Shown: in pieces, positions 7,351 through 14,951 of the stretch
Layout of the letters: each line of letters starts with the position of its first letter
How positions within the stretch are numbered: position 1 is the stretch's first letter
Assembly: GCA_016203345.1 (NCBI GenBank)
Contig: JACQMZ010000068.1
Coordinates: 1-21,064, forward strand
From: Candidatus Woesearchaeota archaeon
Lineage (GTDB): Archaea > Nanobdellota > Nanobdellia > Woesearchaeales > ARS49
Length of the DNA: 21,064 nucleotides
Direction of reading: 5' to 3'
The notes under the pieces: model-generated
Database searches by the model: none
The model's input: the letters and a program-made list of their open reading frames with translations, nothing else
Told to the model about the DNA's origin: nothing
Program-made: the position numbers and the translations under genes

Positions 7351-7397
7351 GAATTTCCGAACGTCCTCGCCTCTGGCTGCGGGCGTTCAGGAAATTC
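7351..7397. repeat. Bulged hairpin element, copy 3 (between divergent promoters)
   Basis: GAATTTCC (7351-7358) pairs with GGAAATTC (7390-7397). GAAC (7359-7362) pairs with GTTC (7385-7388), with A7389 bulged. The 22-base tip (7363-7384) is GC-rich but lacks the clear TC/TC loop of other copies. It lies between two outward-facing TATA boxes, upstream of both genes, which excludes a role as terminator for either. Confidence 0.75.
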
Positions 7398-7407
7398 TGT
7401 GATGTGA

Positions 7408-7416
7408 TTTTATATA
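7408..7416 (+). promoter_or_regulatory. TATA box of the kinase-like gene
   Basis: TTTTATATA is centred 26 bases before the ATG at 7438, again a leaderless arrangement. Confidence 0.65.
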
Positions 7417-7437
7417 CGCTCCTACGCTACCTCCTGT

Positions 7438-8128
7438 ATGCAATACGTAATGCTGGACGGACACATTCTGTTAGGCAAATCACTGCTCATCGAGTGCGCA
7501 GGAAACATCGGCCTTGGAAAATCAGCACTTGCGCAGCTACTTGAAAAGCATGGCGCCAAGGCCTGGTATGAACGACCAGAAGCCATCCCCTTGCTCCACA
7601 AATTTTACGACGACATGCCAAAGTATGCGCTCCCCCTCCAATGTGCATTACTTCAGATGCGCAGCCAGCACGTGAAACAAGCAAAACAACACCTTGGCAT
7701 TGCAGTCATTGACCGCTCACGATACGAAGAATTTCTTATTTTTTGCAATGTTCTACACCATCTCGGACACCTTTCAACCACGGACTATGAACAGTTTGAA
7801 CTACAGTGTCGCCTTACATTAGCATCACTGCCGAAGCCTGACTTGGTAGTGCACGTCACAGGCACCTCAGAATTGGCGTGGAATGGCGTCATGGCGAGAC
7901 AAAGAGTGCTCGAGTTAAAGTCCAAGTACGCTGTCACGCAAGAATATCTATCCCTGCTTCACGAACGCTACACAACCTTTGAACAGCGTCTCACAACCTT
8001 CTATCGGGGGAGATGTCCTGCAAATAGATAGGAACGTCACTGACTTTGTACACAATCCCGCAGATCGCGAACGAACAGTGCAGGACGTATTCCAATCCCT
8101 CAAACTGCCCTTACCATTCAAGCCCTAG
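7438..8128 (+). pseudogene. Deoxynucleoside-kinase-like gene with a frameshift
   Basis: The protein has a P-loop (ECAGNIGLGKSALAQLL), WYERPEAIP, the DRSRYEE motif (DRS of deoxynucleoside kinases) and a lid-like MARQRVLE. These enzymes phosphorylate deoxynucleosides using a nucleotide donor. The open frame stops at 8031 after FYRGRCPANR. Deleting one G from the GGGGG run at 8006-8010 restores GDVLQIDRNVTDFV and then about 25 more family-like residues, ending KLPLPFKP at a TAG at 8126-8128. The restored protein is about 229 residues, a normal size. The shift may be a sequencing error, a recent mutation or programmed slippage. The end overlaps the convergent HAD gene by 18 bases. Confidence 0.8.
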
Positions 8129-8698
8129 ACTTTTCAAGTCCTTGGAAAGTTGCTCTCCGTCACTGAACTGGATGGCATGCATCCCTGCCTCTTTCGCGGC
8201 GGCTACGTTGCGCTCCAAATCGTCGATGAATACGCACAGGCCAGGAGCGTCTGCTCTTCCTATTTCTCTGAGACAATGCTGGTAAATTGCAGGATCAGGC
8301 TTAGCCATTCCCACCTCCGACGAAATGATAATCGGCCTGCAAATCTTGTGCAAGTGAAGACGCTTGATCGCTGGCCATGCCCATTCAGTCACGTGATTGC
8401 TGAGAATTGCCGGGCGGTAATGCTGAAGATGCCAGATGATATCATAACCTTCTGCAGGAGGAGCGTACTCGTGCATCGACCGCACGTCCCTGGCAACTTT
8501 TTCCTCACTGCCTTCCAAGTGCGTGCCTTTGAGTGTGTCGCGCCAAAACACTGCTTCATTACATTTCCCAGTCTTGAACAGATTCCAGTACTCGTCAGCA
8601 TCTTTAGTGATTCCCCGCGCAACGAGGTATTCGCGTCTGCCGTCCCCTCCAATCAACACCTTTCCCAAATCAAATATCACCCTGTCAATCTCTGCCAT
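8111..8698 (-). CDS. HAD-superfamily hydrolase, subfamily IA-like
   Basis: About 195 residues with four HAD motifs: VIFDLGKVLI (I, nucleophile Asp; the second Asp is Gly, as in YihX-like phosphatases), LSNHVTEW (II, Ser), GMAKPDPAIY (III, Lys) and CVFIDDLERNV (IV, acidic pair). A helical cap lies between motifs I and II. It is likely a small-molecule phosphatase; the missing second Asp of DxD makes acid-base catalysis unusual, so the activity is uncertain. The start is set by GAGGTG six bases before ATG 8698; a GTG at 8707 is an alternative. It converges with the kinase-like gene. Confidence 0.85.
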   Translation of the reverse strand: MAEIDRVIFDLGKVLIGGDGRREYLVARGITKDADEYWNLFKTGKCNEAVFWRDTLKGTHLEGSEEKVARDVRSMHEYAPPAEGYDIIWHLQHYRPAILSNHVTEWAWPAIKRLHLHKICRPIIISSEVGMAKPDPAIYQHCLREIGRADAPGLCVFIDDLERNVAAAKEAGMHAIQFSDGEQLSKDLKSLGLEW

Positions 8699-8705
8699 GT
8701 TGTTC

Positions 8706-8743
8706 ACCTCGAAGGCGCAGGGGAGAAGGTGTGGTATATACCT
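8706..8743 (-). promoter_or_regulatory. Promoter and Shine-Dalgarno of the HAD gene
   Basis: On the minus strand a GTATATAC box (8735-8742) predicts transcription from about 8711. GAGGTG (8706-8711) then sits six bases before ATG 8698. This is one of few genes here with an apparent ribosome binding site. Confidence 0.5.
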
Positions 8744-8769
8744 AATCCTGCGGAAATATATTCAGAATA

Positions 8770-8781
8770 TTTATATATTAA
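8770..8781 (+). promoter_or_regulatory. Candidate TATA box of the AbrB-PhoU-type gene
   Basis: The AT-rich segment ATTTATATATTA would start transcription near 8803, about 130 bases before the ATG at 8932. No closer box is visible, so a long leader is likely. The element could also serve the minus strand. Confidence 0.35.
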
Positions 8782-8789
8782 CTGGCTTT

Positions 8790-8916
8790 GTGGTTATTTG
8801 TTAGTTGGTGTTCGTTGGTCGTTAATCGCGGTTTGTGATGCGGTGGTCGTGGGTATCCACGCCTGACGAGCACCTGGTCATTAACAACTACAAACGAAGA
8901 ACCAGAAACGAACCAC
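8790..8916. repeat. Long imperfect inverted repeat in the leader of the AbrB-PhoU-type gene
   Basis: The segment 8790-8826 is an imperfect complement of 8880-8916: GTGGTT pairs with AACCAC at the outside and GTTAAT with ATTAAC at the inside. Between the arms, CGTGG-GTAT-CCACG forms a small perfect hairpin. In a transcript from the candidate promoter at 8770, much of the leader would fold, and this could be regulatory. Arm pairing is incomplete, so confidence is modest. Confidence 0.4.
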
Positions 8917-8931
8917 GACAACTTCAGCAAA

Positions 8932-9837
8932 ATGGAGTACCGCAAAGTCATCCATCAAGGAAAGGGCACTCTGACGATGAGCCTGCCAAGCAAGTGGACG
9001 CGAGAATTAGGCATTACGCCCGGAGACGAGCTTGGCGTCGAACAGCGCGGGCTCCAACTGGTCGTCTCACCCTCCGTTGGCAGGAGACGAGGCAAAAAAA
9101 CAGAAATCGACCTGAAAGGGCTAAGCAAGGGCCTTGTCTATGTCGTCATGAACAACTGCTACATCCGCGGGGATGATGAAGTCAAACTCCTGCTCGACAG
9201 CCCTGAACAGCATCAAGCCGTGCTCGACGGCATCAGCCAGCTCATCGGATTTGAAATCGTCGAGCACAGCCAAAAATCCTGCACTATCGCAGAGCTCGCA
9301 CTCAGCGAACGAGAAGAGTTTGACACCCTCCTCAGACGCATCTTCCTCATACTCCTCAGCATGGCTGATGATGGCGCATCAGAGCTCGCCAAGAAAAAAC
9401 CTGCGCCACTCATTCCCATCGCCCAACGAGACCACACAGTCAACAAGCTCGTCGCATACTGTCTCCGCGTGCTCAACAAAAAAGGAGGAGTTGACGTCAA
9501 CAAAGCAATGCACTTATACACCACTCTGACACTCCTTGAACAGCTGGGAGACCAGTACAGCAGATTCTACCATGAAGTCAACGCGGTCAAGCCAACAACA
9601 GCACAACTCTGCCGGCGCATCGCCACACTCCTGCGGCAATTCTACGAACTTTTTTACACCTTCAATAAAACCAAAGCCAGCGCCATCAAAGACGAACGCG
9701 ACAGACTGCGAAAAGAAATCAACACAACCTTTCCCAAACTCAAAACACGAGACGATCTTCTCGCACTCCACCACCTCAGACAAATCGGAGACCTCATCAT
9801 CGACCTACAAAAGTTCCAGATGGCGATGCAGATATAG
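8932..9837 (+). CDS. AbrB-like DNA-binding domain fused to a PhoU-like helical domain
   Basis: A 301-residue protein. Residues 1-48 (YRKVIHQGKGTLTMSLPSK, then WTRELGITPGDEL) form an AbrB/MazE swapped-hairpin DNA-binding domain. The remainder is helical and resembles PhoU, with heptad-like runs around residues 115-150 and 170-300. Archaeal proteins of this build are usually annotated as phosphate-uptake regulators. No phosphate transport genes are present in the window, so the regulated pathway cannot be inferred. A long structured leader precedes it and a hairpin follows its stop. The gene appears complete and monocistronic. Confidence 0.8.
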   Translation: MEYRKVIHQGKGTLTMSLPSKWTRELGITPGDELGVEQRGLQLVVSPSVGRRRGKKTEIDLKGLSKGLVYVVMNNCYIRGDDEVKLLLDSPEQHQAVLDGISQLIGFEIVEHSQKSCTIAELALSEREEFDTLLRRIFLILLSMADDGASELAKKKPAPLIPIAQRDHTVNKLVAYCLRVLNKKGGVDVNKAMHLYTTLTLLEQLGDQYSRFYHEVNAVKPTTAQLCRRIATLLRQFYELFYTFNKTKASAIKDERDRLRKEINTTFPKLKTRDDLLALHHLRQIGDLIIDLQKFQMAMQI

Positions 9838-9841
9838 AGAA

Positions 9842-9875
9842 CTTGAAAAAGTCGGCTTTGCCTCCTTTTTCAAAG
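9842..9875. terminator. Hairpin between convergent genes, loose relative of the bulged hairpin family
   Basis: TTGAAAAAG (9843-9851) pairs with CTTTTTCAA (9865-9873). Inside are TC/TC (9852-9853, 9863-9864) and the tip GGC-TTT-GCC. The TC/TC loop and GGC tip resemble the hairpin at 18353, but the outer stem is different and no base is bulged. It lies four bases after a stop codon and between convergent genes, so it may protect or terminate either transcript. Confidence 0.55.
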
Positions 9876-9935
9876 GCCTCACTTATCGACAGTACATATG
9901 TAGTTAATAGATATATTTAATTGCATAATTCGTTA

Positions 9936-10355
9936 TTAATACGCATAATTCCCGATCGGCTCCCTGTACAGCCTGTATTTTGGCTGTTCTTCGCAGCCGG
10001 GCGTGATTCGCACCCAGACTTGATTCATTCTATCTGTGCCTTCGCAGTAGAAGTCAAACGTGTACGATTGGCCATCAAAAGCTTCGTAACAATCGTCAAA
10101 GGCGTACTCGACGCTGGCTTTGTAACTGACCAAATATGCCACAAACGCGCCGCGATCCTGCACACACCTGCCTGCGAACGGCTGCTCCAAAGGCTCGCTG
10201 GTGTCAGGCAGTTCGATATTGGGAACCTGAAAAATCTGCTGACGATACTGCGGAGAAATCAACTGGCCAGTCGGACCGCCGGATCTCATTAATACCAGCC
10301 CAATTATGGCTATAAGAGCCACTAACAACAAAATCAGCACCTCTTTATGATCCAT
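9936..10355 (-). CDS. Small membrane-anchored protein of unknown function
   Basis: About 139 residues with one N-terminal membrane segment (EVLILLLVALIAIIGLVLM, residues about 5-23), then a polar domain with four Cys (FAGRCVQDR, DDCYEAF, FYCEG, PGCEEQ) that could form disulfides outside the cell. I recognise no family. The start at ATG 10355 rather than 10364 or GTG 10367 fits a TATA box at 10379-10388. It lies directly downstream of the candidate clan CD protein on the same strand, so the two may share a function at the cell surface. Confidence 0.65.
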   Translation of the reverse strand: MDHKEVLILLLVALIAIIGLVLMRSGGPTGQLISPQYRQQIFQVPNIELPDTSEPLEQPFAGRCVQDRGAFVAYLVSYKASVEYAFDDCYEAFDGQSYTFDFYCEGTDRMNQVWVRITPGCEEQPKYRLYREPIGNYAY

Positions 10356-10378
10356 ACTCTTCATCACAGCAATCAGGA

Positions 10379-10388
10379 GTATTTAATC
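10379..10388 (-). promoter_or_regulatory. TATA box of the small membrane protein gene
   Basis: The minus strand reads GATTAAATAC, centred 27-28 bases before ATG 10355. It lies in the short gap after the upstream gene, so the downstream gene can be transcribed on its own. Confidence 0.5.
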
Positions 10389-10389
10389 T

Positions 10390-11298
10390 TTACTTTCTTT
10401 CCGCCAGCAGGTTGCGTTCCGGTTTCGGCACTTGCGGCATACGGCGGTCATCATACCCCGCCTGCGAAGGTATATCTTGAGGCAGTTGTGGGGCAACGGG
10501 CTTTCGCGGACTGGTTGGCTCATTCCACCACTCACTGACTGCACTAACGCCCGATCTCACCGTGTCAGTTACAGAATCAATGACTCTAAACAGCCCGTTC
10601 CAATATTTCATCCCCACGCGAATATTGTCAGTCCCAATCCACTCACCTCTCGCCGCCGCAGTGAGTTCCCCCTGGTCGCCATAACGCAAGAACTTGAAGT
10701 CTCTAATACTGTCCACAAAAATCAAACTTGGAAGGACAAGGCCATCAATGCTGTCAGACCCTGCGCGGTCGTCATCCAGTCCATCATAGTAAAAACTTTT
10801 ATCTGCAACTGCACTGCCCAGAGATGGAGCATCACTCTCTCTGCTGCACGTCAGTTGAATAAACTCTGACTTTTTTGGCAAGTCCAGCATTTCCAGCCCG
10901 TCAGCGTTCACTAACCTATCACTAAATTCAAACCCACACTTTGAACCATGCCCAATCAATGCAACGCTATCAATAGAGGTGTCCTGTCTGACCCGATCAA
11001 AATCGCCGGATGTAGCGTGGAGAATCCACTGCACGTGAAGGCCCCTGCTATTGTAATCCCTTGTAATCTGATTGTACATCGCAAACTGAATCAACGGAGA
11101 CATATACTGCCTAACACGCCCCGCGTGAGAATCAGACACTAAAACAGCTATCTGCATCTTGCCGCCATCCAATTCGGCATTTCTTCGACTTGTAGAATAC
11201 GTGTACGCCCCATACGTGGCCGCAAGCGCGACAACCAACCCACTTGCGGCAATCCCTGCCCACTTCATTGTTTTCTTCAGCCGCGTCGGGCAACGCAT
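10390..11298 (-). CDS. Membrane-anchored candidate clan CD (caspase/CHAT-like) cysteine protein
   Basis: A 302-residue protein with one N-terminal transmembrane helix (about residues 12-34, GIAASGLVVALAATYGAY) and an external domain. Residues 110-119 (DSVALIGHGS) form a hydrophobic strand ending in His-Gly, and residues 145-152 (EFIQLTCS) form a second ending in Cys. H117 and C151 with this spacing match the His/Cys dyad layout of clan CD peptidases such as caspases, gingipains and CHAT proteins. After C151, SLGSAVADKSFYYDG fits the helix that follows the Cys in that fold. The C-terminal 45 residues are proline-rich. The peptidase assignment is inference from motifs; it could be inactive. It is leaderless from a TATA box. 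Confidence 0.55.
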   Translation of the reverse strand: MRCPTRLKKTMKWAGIAASGLVVALAATYGAYTYSTSRRNAELDGGKMQIAVLVSDSHAGRVRQYMSPLIQFAMYNQITRDYNSRGLHVQWILHATSGDFDRVRQDTSIDSVALIGHGSKCGFEFSDRLVNADGLEMLDLPKKSEFIQLTCSRESDAPSLGSAVADKSFYYDGLDDDRAGSDSIDGLVLPSLIFVDSIRDFKFLRYGDQGELTAAARGEWIGTDNIRVGMKYWNGLFRVIDSVTDTVRSGVSAVSEWWNEPTSPRKPVAPQLPQDIPSQAGYDDRRMPQVPKPERNLLAERK

Positions 11299-11319
11299 AA
11301 TACTACTGAATGAAAGCTC

Positions 11320-11327
11320 TTTATAAT
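11320..11327 (-). promoter_or_regulatory. TATA box of the candidate clan CD gene
   Basis: The minus strand reads ATTATAAA, centred about 26 bases before ATG 11298. Confidence 0.6.
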
Positions 11328-11381
11328 CCTTGTGACAACATTATGTTCACTGCCCTTAACTGAGTTGCCACAATGTTCTTG

Positions 11382-11416
11382 GTGAATTACCACGGGAGCA
11401 CTGTGACTACGGTAAG
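11382..11416 (-). repeat. Dispersed repeat box A, copy 2
   Basis: Its reverse complement matches 3-37 at 31 of 35 positions. Similarity weakly continues for about 12 more bases (AATTCAC followed by A-rich sequence and ATTGTG). It is separated by only 11 bases from a full copy of box B, showing the two boxes form one module. Confidence 0.75.
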
Positions 11417-11427
11417 ATGAGAAAACA

Positions 11428-11461
11428 GTGAGCGAACGAAGACAGAAGCTAAACACGTACC
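11428..11461 (-). repeat. Dispersed repeat box B, full copy
   Basis: These 34 bases are exactly the reverse complement of 20869-20902. Identity ends sharply at both sides. No open frame uses the segment. Perfect conservation between two intergenic copies 9.4 kb apart points to recent duplication, gene conversion or strong constraint. Confidence 0.85.
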
Positions 11462-11462
11462 A

Positions 11463-11750
11463 TCAATCGACCGTAAACAGTTCAGAGTCGTGTCCCACGT
11501 CAAACAAACCCAACCGCGCGCCAGCATCCAGCCAGCCATGTGCGTAATTCAGGGCGGCAAATGCAGTCACCCAATCGCCTTTTTTCCTGAAGTGCTCGGC
11601 ATCTGCATAATACCTGCGCGCCATGTCGAGAAAATCTTCTGCTTTTTCCTTCCAGTTAATCTTGCATTCCGGCGCAATTTTCACTTTCGCCAGCGCGCGC
11701 TTTGTGTAAGAAAAATACTTGTCCAGCTTTTCCTGAGTGACTTCCTTCAT
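11463..11750 (-). CDS. DUF357 family protein
   Basis: A 95-residue helical protein ending FLDMARRYYADAEHFRKKG and FAALNYAHGWLDAGARLGLF, the DUF357 signature found in many archaea. The function is not established. It is the last gene of the exosome/proteasome operon: its ATG overlaps the rpoK stop by one base (TGATG), so translation is coupled. Its association with RNA-processing genes suggests, but does not prove, an RNA-linked role. The dispersed repeat module begins two bases after the stop. Confidence 0.85.
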   Translation of the reverse strand: MKEVTQEKLDKYFSYTKRALAKVKIAPECKINWKEKAEDFLDMARRYYADAEHFRKKGDWVTAFAALNYAHGWLDAGARLGLFDVGHDSELFTVD

Positions 11751-11995
11751 CAGGACGTGGCCGCAGCAACGGGCGCAGTCTGGTCGTTTTTGTGTTCCCG
11801 TTTCGGCATCGGACGCCGCACAGTAATCGGCAACACGTCAGCCTCAAATTCGCGTTTCGCAATCTCTATCGGGTTGTAGCCCAGCTTCTGCAAGTCGTCT
11901 TCGTCAATCTTGACGAGAAACGGCGCTCCCATACTGATTTGCAGCGCGCGGGAGCCAATCATGCGCGCGCGCTCATACTTTGTGATGCTGCTCAT
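11750..11995 (-). CDS. rpoK: DNA-directed RNA polymerase subunit K
   Basis: An 81-residue protein. TKYERARMIGSRALQISMGAP and LPITVRRPMP are the hallmark segments of archaeal Rpo6/RpoK (homologue of eukaryotic RPB6 and bacterial omega), which helps assemble and stabilise RNA polymerase. The start overlaps the rrp42 stop by four bases (ATGA). The C-terminal 17 residues (KNDQTAPVAAATS) are a low-complexity tail beyond the usual family end. Its position inside an exosome operon links transcription and RNA decay genes. Confidence 0.93.
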   Translation of the reverse strand: MSSITKYERARMIGSRALQISMGAPFLVKIDEDDLQKLGYNPIEIAKREFEADVLPITVRRPMPKREHKNDQTAPVAAATS

Positions 11996-12774
11996 TTTTG
12001 CCTCGGAATATTTTTTCGCAATTCATGCGATGACTTCAACGCAATCTTCACCATTTGATGAATATCCTCTTTCGCCAGAGGAATACTGCCTCCTTTCTGA
12101 AGCGCGCAAATCGTGTCATGCTCGGTAATGGCGATAGTAAGCCGCGCATCCATGTGCGCCTCCTCTTCAGGCAACGGGTCCACCATGAAAAAATCCCCAA
12201 TCTTAAACACAGTCACAGGCAATGGTTGCGTGCCAATCGGCAACTTCTTGCTTGTCCGCCTGTCATAATGCACGATATCATCCGTGTGCTCAGGAAACTT
12301 GCTGTGCAGCAACGCCGCAAGAGCACCAAGACCTGCCGCGTCAATCAAACCACCTGCAACATTAACAGTACAAATATCGATCATGACGCTCCACACCTGC
12401 TTCCCAGGACTGATGCACAATTCTTCTGCATGAAGAGCGCCACCCTCTCGAATTCCCCTATCCACAACACGGGCGACTTCAACCGCCTCTTCACCAGGCG
12501 GGCCAGGCTCAAACCGCGGGTTGCTCATAGGCCGCAATTCCACATTCACCATCAAATTTCCCCTGCCAGGAGTATCAGGGTATGGTTTTTCAATGGCAAG
12601 CTTCACGCCAACAATCACATCAGTCTCTCCCACAACCACACGAGCAGAGCCTTCAGCAGAATACGAAATGTCAGTAGTTACAGTGATAGGCCTGTACGCC
12701 GCCAGTGGCCTGCCATCAAGATGCATGCCTGCCTTCAAGCTCGCCAACAACGTCTCCCGCGCAACGTGAGTCAT
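11992..12774 (-). CDS. rrp42: Exosome complex subunit Rrp42
   Basis: A 260-residue RNase PH-fold protein. Family segments include DGRPLAAYRPI, SARVVVGETDVIVGVKL, VNVELRPMSNPRFEPGPP and CINVxGGLIDAAGLGALAAL (here CTVNVAGGLIDAAGLG). In the archaeal exosome Rrp42 forms the hexameric ring with Rrp41; it lacks phosphorolytic residues but supports RNA binding. The start overlaps the rrp41 stop by four bases. Length and order in the operon match other archaea. Confidence 0.95.
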   Translation of the reverse strand: MTHVARETLLASLKAGMHLDGRPLAAYRPITVTTDISYSAEGSARVVVGETDVIVGVKLAIEKPYPDTPGRGNLMVNVELRPMSNPRFEPGPPGEEAVEVARVVDRGIREGGALHAEELCISPGKQVWSVMIDICTVNVAGGLIDAAGLGALAALLHSKFPEHTDDIVHYDRRTSKKLPIGTQPLPVTVFKIGDFFMVDPLPEEEAHMDARLTIAITEHDTICALQKGGSIPLAKEDIHQMVKIALKSSHELRKNIPRQK

Positions 12775-13484
12775 GAAACATCCTCCTGCTTCTTAAACTT
12801 CGCCCGCAACGCTGCCTTTTGAACATCGTAAATCTTCCTGCACGCCGCTTCAGCTTTTGCAAAAATAACAACCAAGTCCTCAGGAGTAATTTCGCCATCC
12901 ATTTGAATAACGGTGATCTTGCCAGAATTCGGCAACATCGCAATCGGCACGTCAGAGCCATGCTCGTAGGAATCCTCCTCATAATTCAAGTCAACCACGA
13001 TCTTGTCCTCAACCTTGCCAATGGCCACAGCAGTCACCATGTCCTTCATCGCAACACCAGCGTCTGCCAATGCCAGGCTTGCCGCGCAAATCCCTGCGCA
13101 CCGCGTGCCCGCATCCGTTTGCGGAAAGTCAACAAAAACATCAACAACGGAATTAGGCCAATCCTTCAGATCCAGAACAGGAAGCAGAGCGTTTTCCATC
13201 ACCTTGCAAATTTCCCTGCTCCTTCGACTTCCACCGGGCTTCACCCTGTCCCCATGGCCTGAAAACGGCAACATATTATAGTCAACCCTCAAAATCCCAG
13301 TCTCTGGATTCTGCAAAAACTTTGGATGCAACTCCCTTGGACCATACACTGCCGCAATCGCAGTCGTCTTCCCAATCTTGAACATTGCCGAACCGTCTGC
13401 ATTCTTTACCACGCCGACCTTTGCTTCCATCGGCCGCAACTCATCAAATCCCCGCCCATCAAAACGTTTTTCGTAAGCCATCAT
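12771..13484 (-). CDS. rrp41: Exosome complex catalytic subunit Rrp41
   Basis: A 237-residue RNase PH-fold protein. Motifs include RFDGRGFDELRPMEA, TTAIAAVYGPRELHP, the RNA- and phosphate-binding segment PGGSRRSREICKVMENAL, VFVDFPQTDAGTRCAGI and VVDLNYEEDSYEHGSDVPIA, which contains the catalytic acidic residues. It degrades RNA 3' to 5' phosphorolytically and can also add A-rich tails. The start (second codon also ATG) overlaps the rrp4 stop by four bases. Confidence 0.96.
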   Translation of the reverse strand: MMAYEKRFDGRGFDELRPMEAKVGVVKNADGSAMFKIGKTTAIAAVYGPRELHPKFLQNPETGILRVDYNMLPFSGHGDRVKPGGSRRSREICKVMENALLPVLDLKDWPNSVVDVFVDFPQTDAGTRCAGICAASLALADAGVAMKDMVTAVAIGKVEDKIVVDLNYEEDSYEHGSDVPIAMLPNSGKITVIQMDGEITPEDLVVIFAKAEAACRKIYDVQKAALRAKFKKQEDVS

Positions 13485-14179
13485 GCACCTTTCTTCTGCA
13501 GGAACGCGCTAATTCTGTCAGTCAATCCTGTCAAATGCGATTCATCCTCAATCTTGCGAATAGTCTCAACAACTTTCAACTGCGCCTGCGGCTCGCCATC
13601 CATCCACACCAACCCATTCTGGCCAACCACAATATTGCATCCAGTCGCGTCCTTGATCAACGACACCATGCTCCCTTCCTTGCCAATAATCCTTGGAACT
13701 TTTTGTGGATTCACGACAATCACCCTGCCACCCTGCAATTTTCGCAGGCCAGGACCCTTCATGCTCACATCAATCAACTTCTGGCTCGTCACGTTCACAA
13801 TCTTCGCGACTACCCAGTCGCCCAACGCAAAATACTGCGTCAAATCAGCACCTCTTGCGACAAATTCAGTGGTTGCATCCTTCAACGTCAGAACTGACGA
13901 GTATGGACAATTCATTTCAATACGCCAACCAGTCAAGAGAACATCAATCACTTTCCCAATCACGCGATCATTCAACTTCGGCAAATACTTGCCTGACAAC
14001 GGAATAAGCTTAATCACTTTTCCATCAATGCTTGCCAATCCAAGCCGGCCAGCCTGCACTGACTCTCCATCTCGATACGTGCCAGTGCCAGGAATGTAAC
14101 CCATGCCGGTCGCCAATGCCTCACCAGGCACTACCACGCTCTTGTCCTTCACGACCAACACATCTTCAGGTTTTGCCAT
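13481..14179 (-). CDS. rrp4: Exosome complex RNA-binding subunit Rrp4
   Basis: A 232-residue protein with an N-terminal Rrp4 domain (VVPGEALATGMGYIPGTGTY), a central S1 domain (about residues 70-140, NDRVIGKVIDVLLTGWRIEM) and a KH domain (about 150-210, with the motif VPRIIGKEGSMVSLIKD). It caps the exosome ring and recruits RNA. It starts one base after the psmA stop (TAGCATG). In many euryarchaea an SBDS gene lies between psmA and rrp4; here there is no room for one. Confidence 0.96.
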   Translation of the reverse strand: MAKPEDVLVVKDKSVVVPGEALATGMGYIPGTGTYRDGESVQAGRLGLASIDGKVIKLIPLSGKYLPKLNDRVIGKVIDVLLTGWRIEMNCPYSSVLTLKDATTEFVARGADLTQYFALGDWVVAKIVNVTSQKLIDVSMKGPGLRKLQGGRVIVVNPQKVPRIIGKEGSMVSLIKDATGCNIVVGQNGLVWMDGEPQAQLKVVETIRKIEDESHLTGLTDRISAFLQKKGA

Positions 14180-14180
14180 G

Positions 14181-14939
14181 CTATGGTTTACCCTTCTTTG
14201 CTTCCTTTAAAATGCGGTCAAGCTTTGCCCTGTCCACACGAGTCAGCTTCCGATCGGCGGAAGTAATGTACGCGGCATCCACACGTTCCACATTGAAGCC
14301 CTTGTCCAACACCTTGTTCAGCGCGGCAATGCACAACTTCAATCCATCTTCAATCGACATTTTCGGATTATACTCCTTCGCGAGAATCTCCTCAATCTCA
14401 GGCTCGCCCTCACCAATCACTGTCGCCTTGTACTGGAAAAAAATACCTGTCGGGTCAGTCTCAAACAATTTCGCGCCCTCGCCATCAATTCCTGCGATGA
14501 TGATCGAAACGCCAAAGGGCCGCAAACCGCCAGACTGCGTGCAAATCTGCTTCAGCGAGCAAATATCCTTCACGATCGACACCGTATCAGTCGGCGTGTC
14601 ATACGTCACCTTGTGCTGTTGCGCCTTCACCTGCGCGCGCTCAACCAACACACGCGCATCTGACAAAATGCCAGACGCAGTCGCGCCAATGTGGTCATCA
14701 ATCTGGAAAATCTTTTCAACACTCTCCGGAACAATCAACGGGTCAACAATCCGCTTGTCAGCCACGAGAAGGACACCATCATTGCAAATCAACCCAATAG
14801 CGGTGCTCCCCTGACGAACAGTCTTTTTCGCATACTCAACCTGCAACAGCCTGCCGTCAGGACTGAACATGGTAATCGCTCGATCATAGCCCATCAACTG
14901 GTGGGGCATTGGTTGCATAGTTTCATCCTCCCTTGCCAT
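14181..14939 (-). CDS. psmA: Proteasome subunit alpha
   Basis: Up to 252 residues. MGYDRAITMFSPDGRLLQV and EYAKKTVRQGSTAIGL are the alpha-subunit signature, with the N-terminal helix that gates the 20S barrel. GGLRPFGVSIIIAGID and EYNPKMSIEDGLKL follow as expected. Alpha subunits form the outer rings and bind regulatory ATPases. Two starts compete: ATG 14939 preceded by GGGAG, and ATG 14918 (MQPMPHQ) preceded by GGGAGG at eight bases. The second matches the usual N-terminus of archaeal PsmA better. The beta subunit is not in the window. Confidence 0.95.
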   Translation of the reverse strand: MAREDETMQPMPHQLMGYDRAITMFSPDGRLLQVEYAKKTVRQGSTAIGLICNDGVLLVADKRIVDPLIVPESVEKIFQIDDHIGATASGILSDARVLVERAQVKAQQHKVTYDTPTDTVSIVKDICSLKQICTQSGGLRPFGVSIIIAGIDGEGAKLFETDPTGIFFQYKATVIGEGEPEIEEILAKEYNPKMSIEDGLKLCIAALNKVLDKGFNVERVDAAYITSADRKLTRVDRAKLDRILKEAKKGKP

Positions 14940-14951
14940 AGTGCTCCCTTG

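Noticed and set aside
12055..14099. Long plus-strand open frames opposite rrp42, rrp41 and rrp4
   Set aside because: They are antisense shadows of conserved genes, low in complexity and without motifs or promoters.
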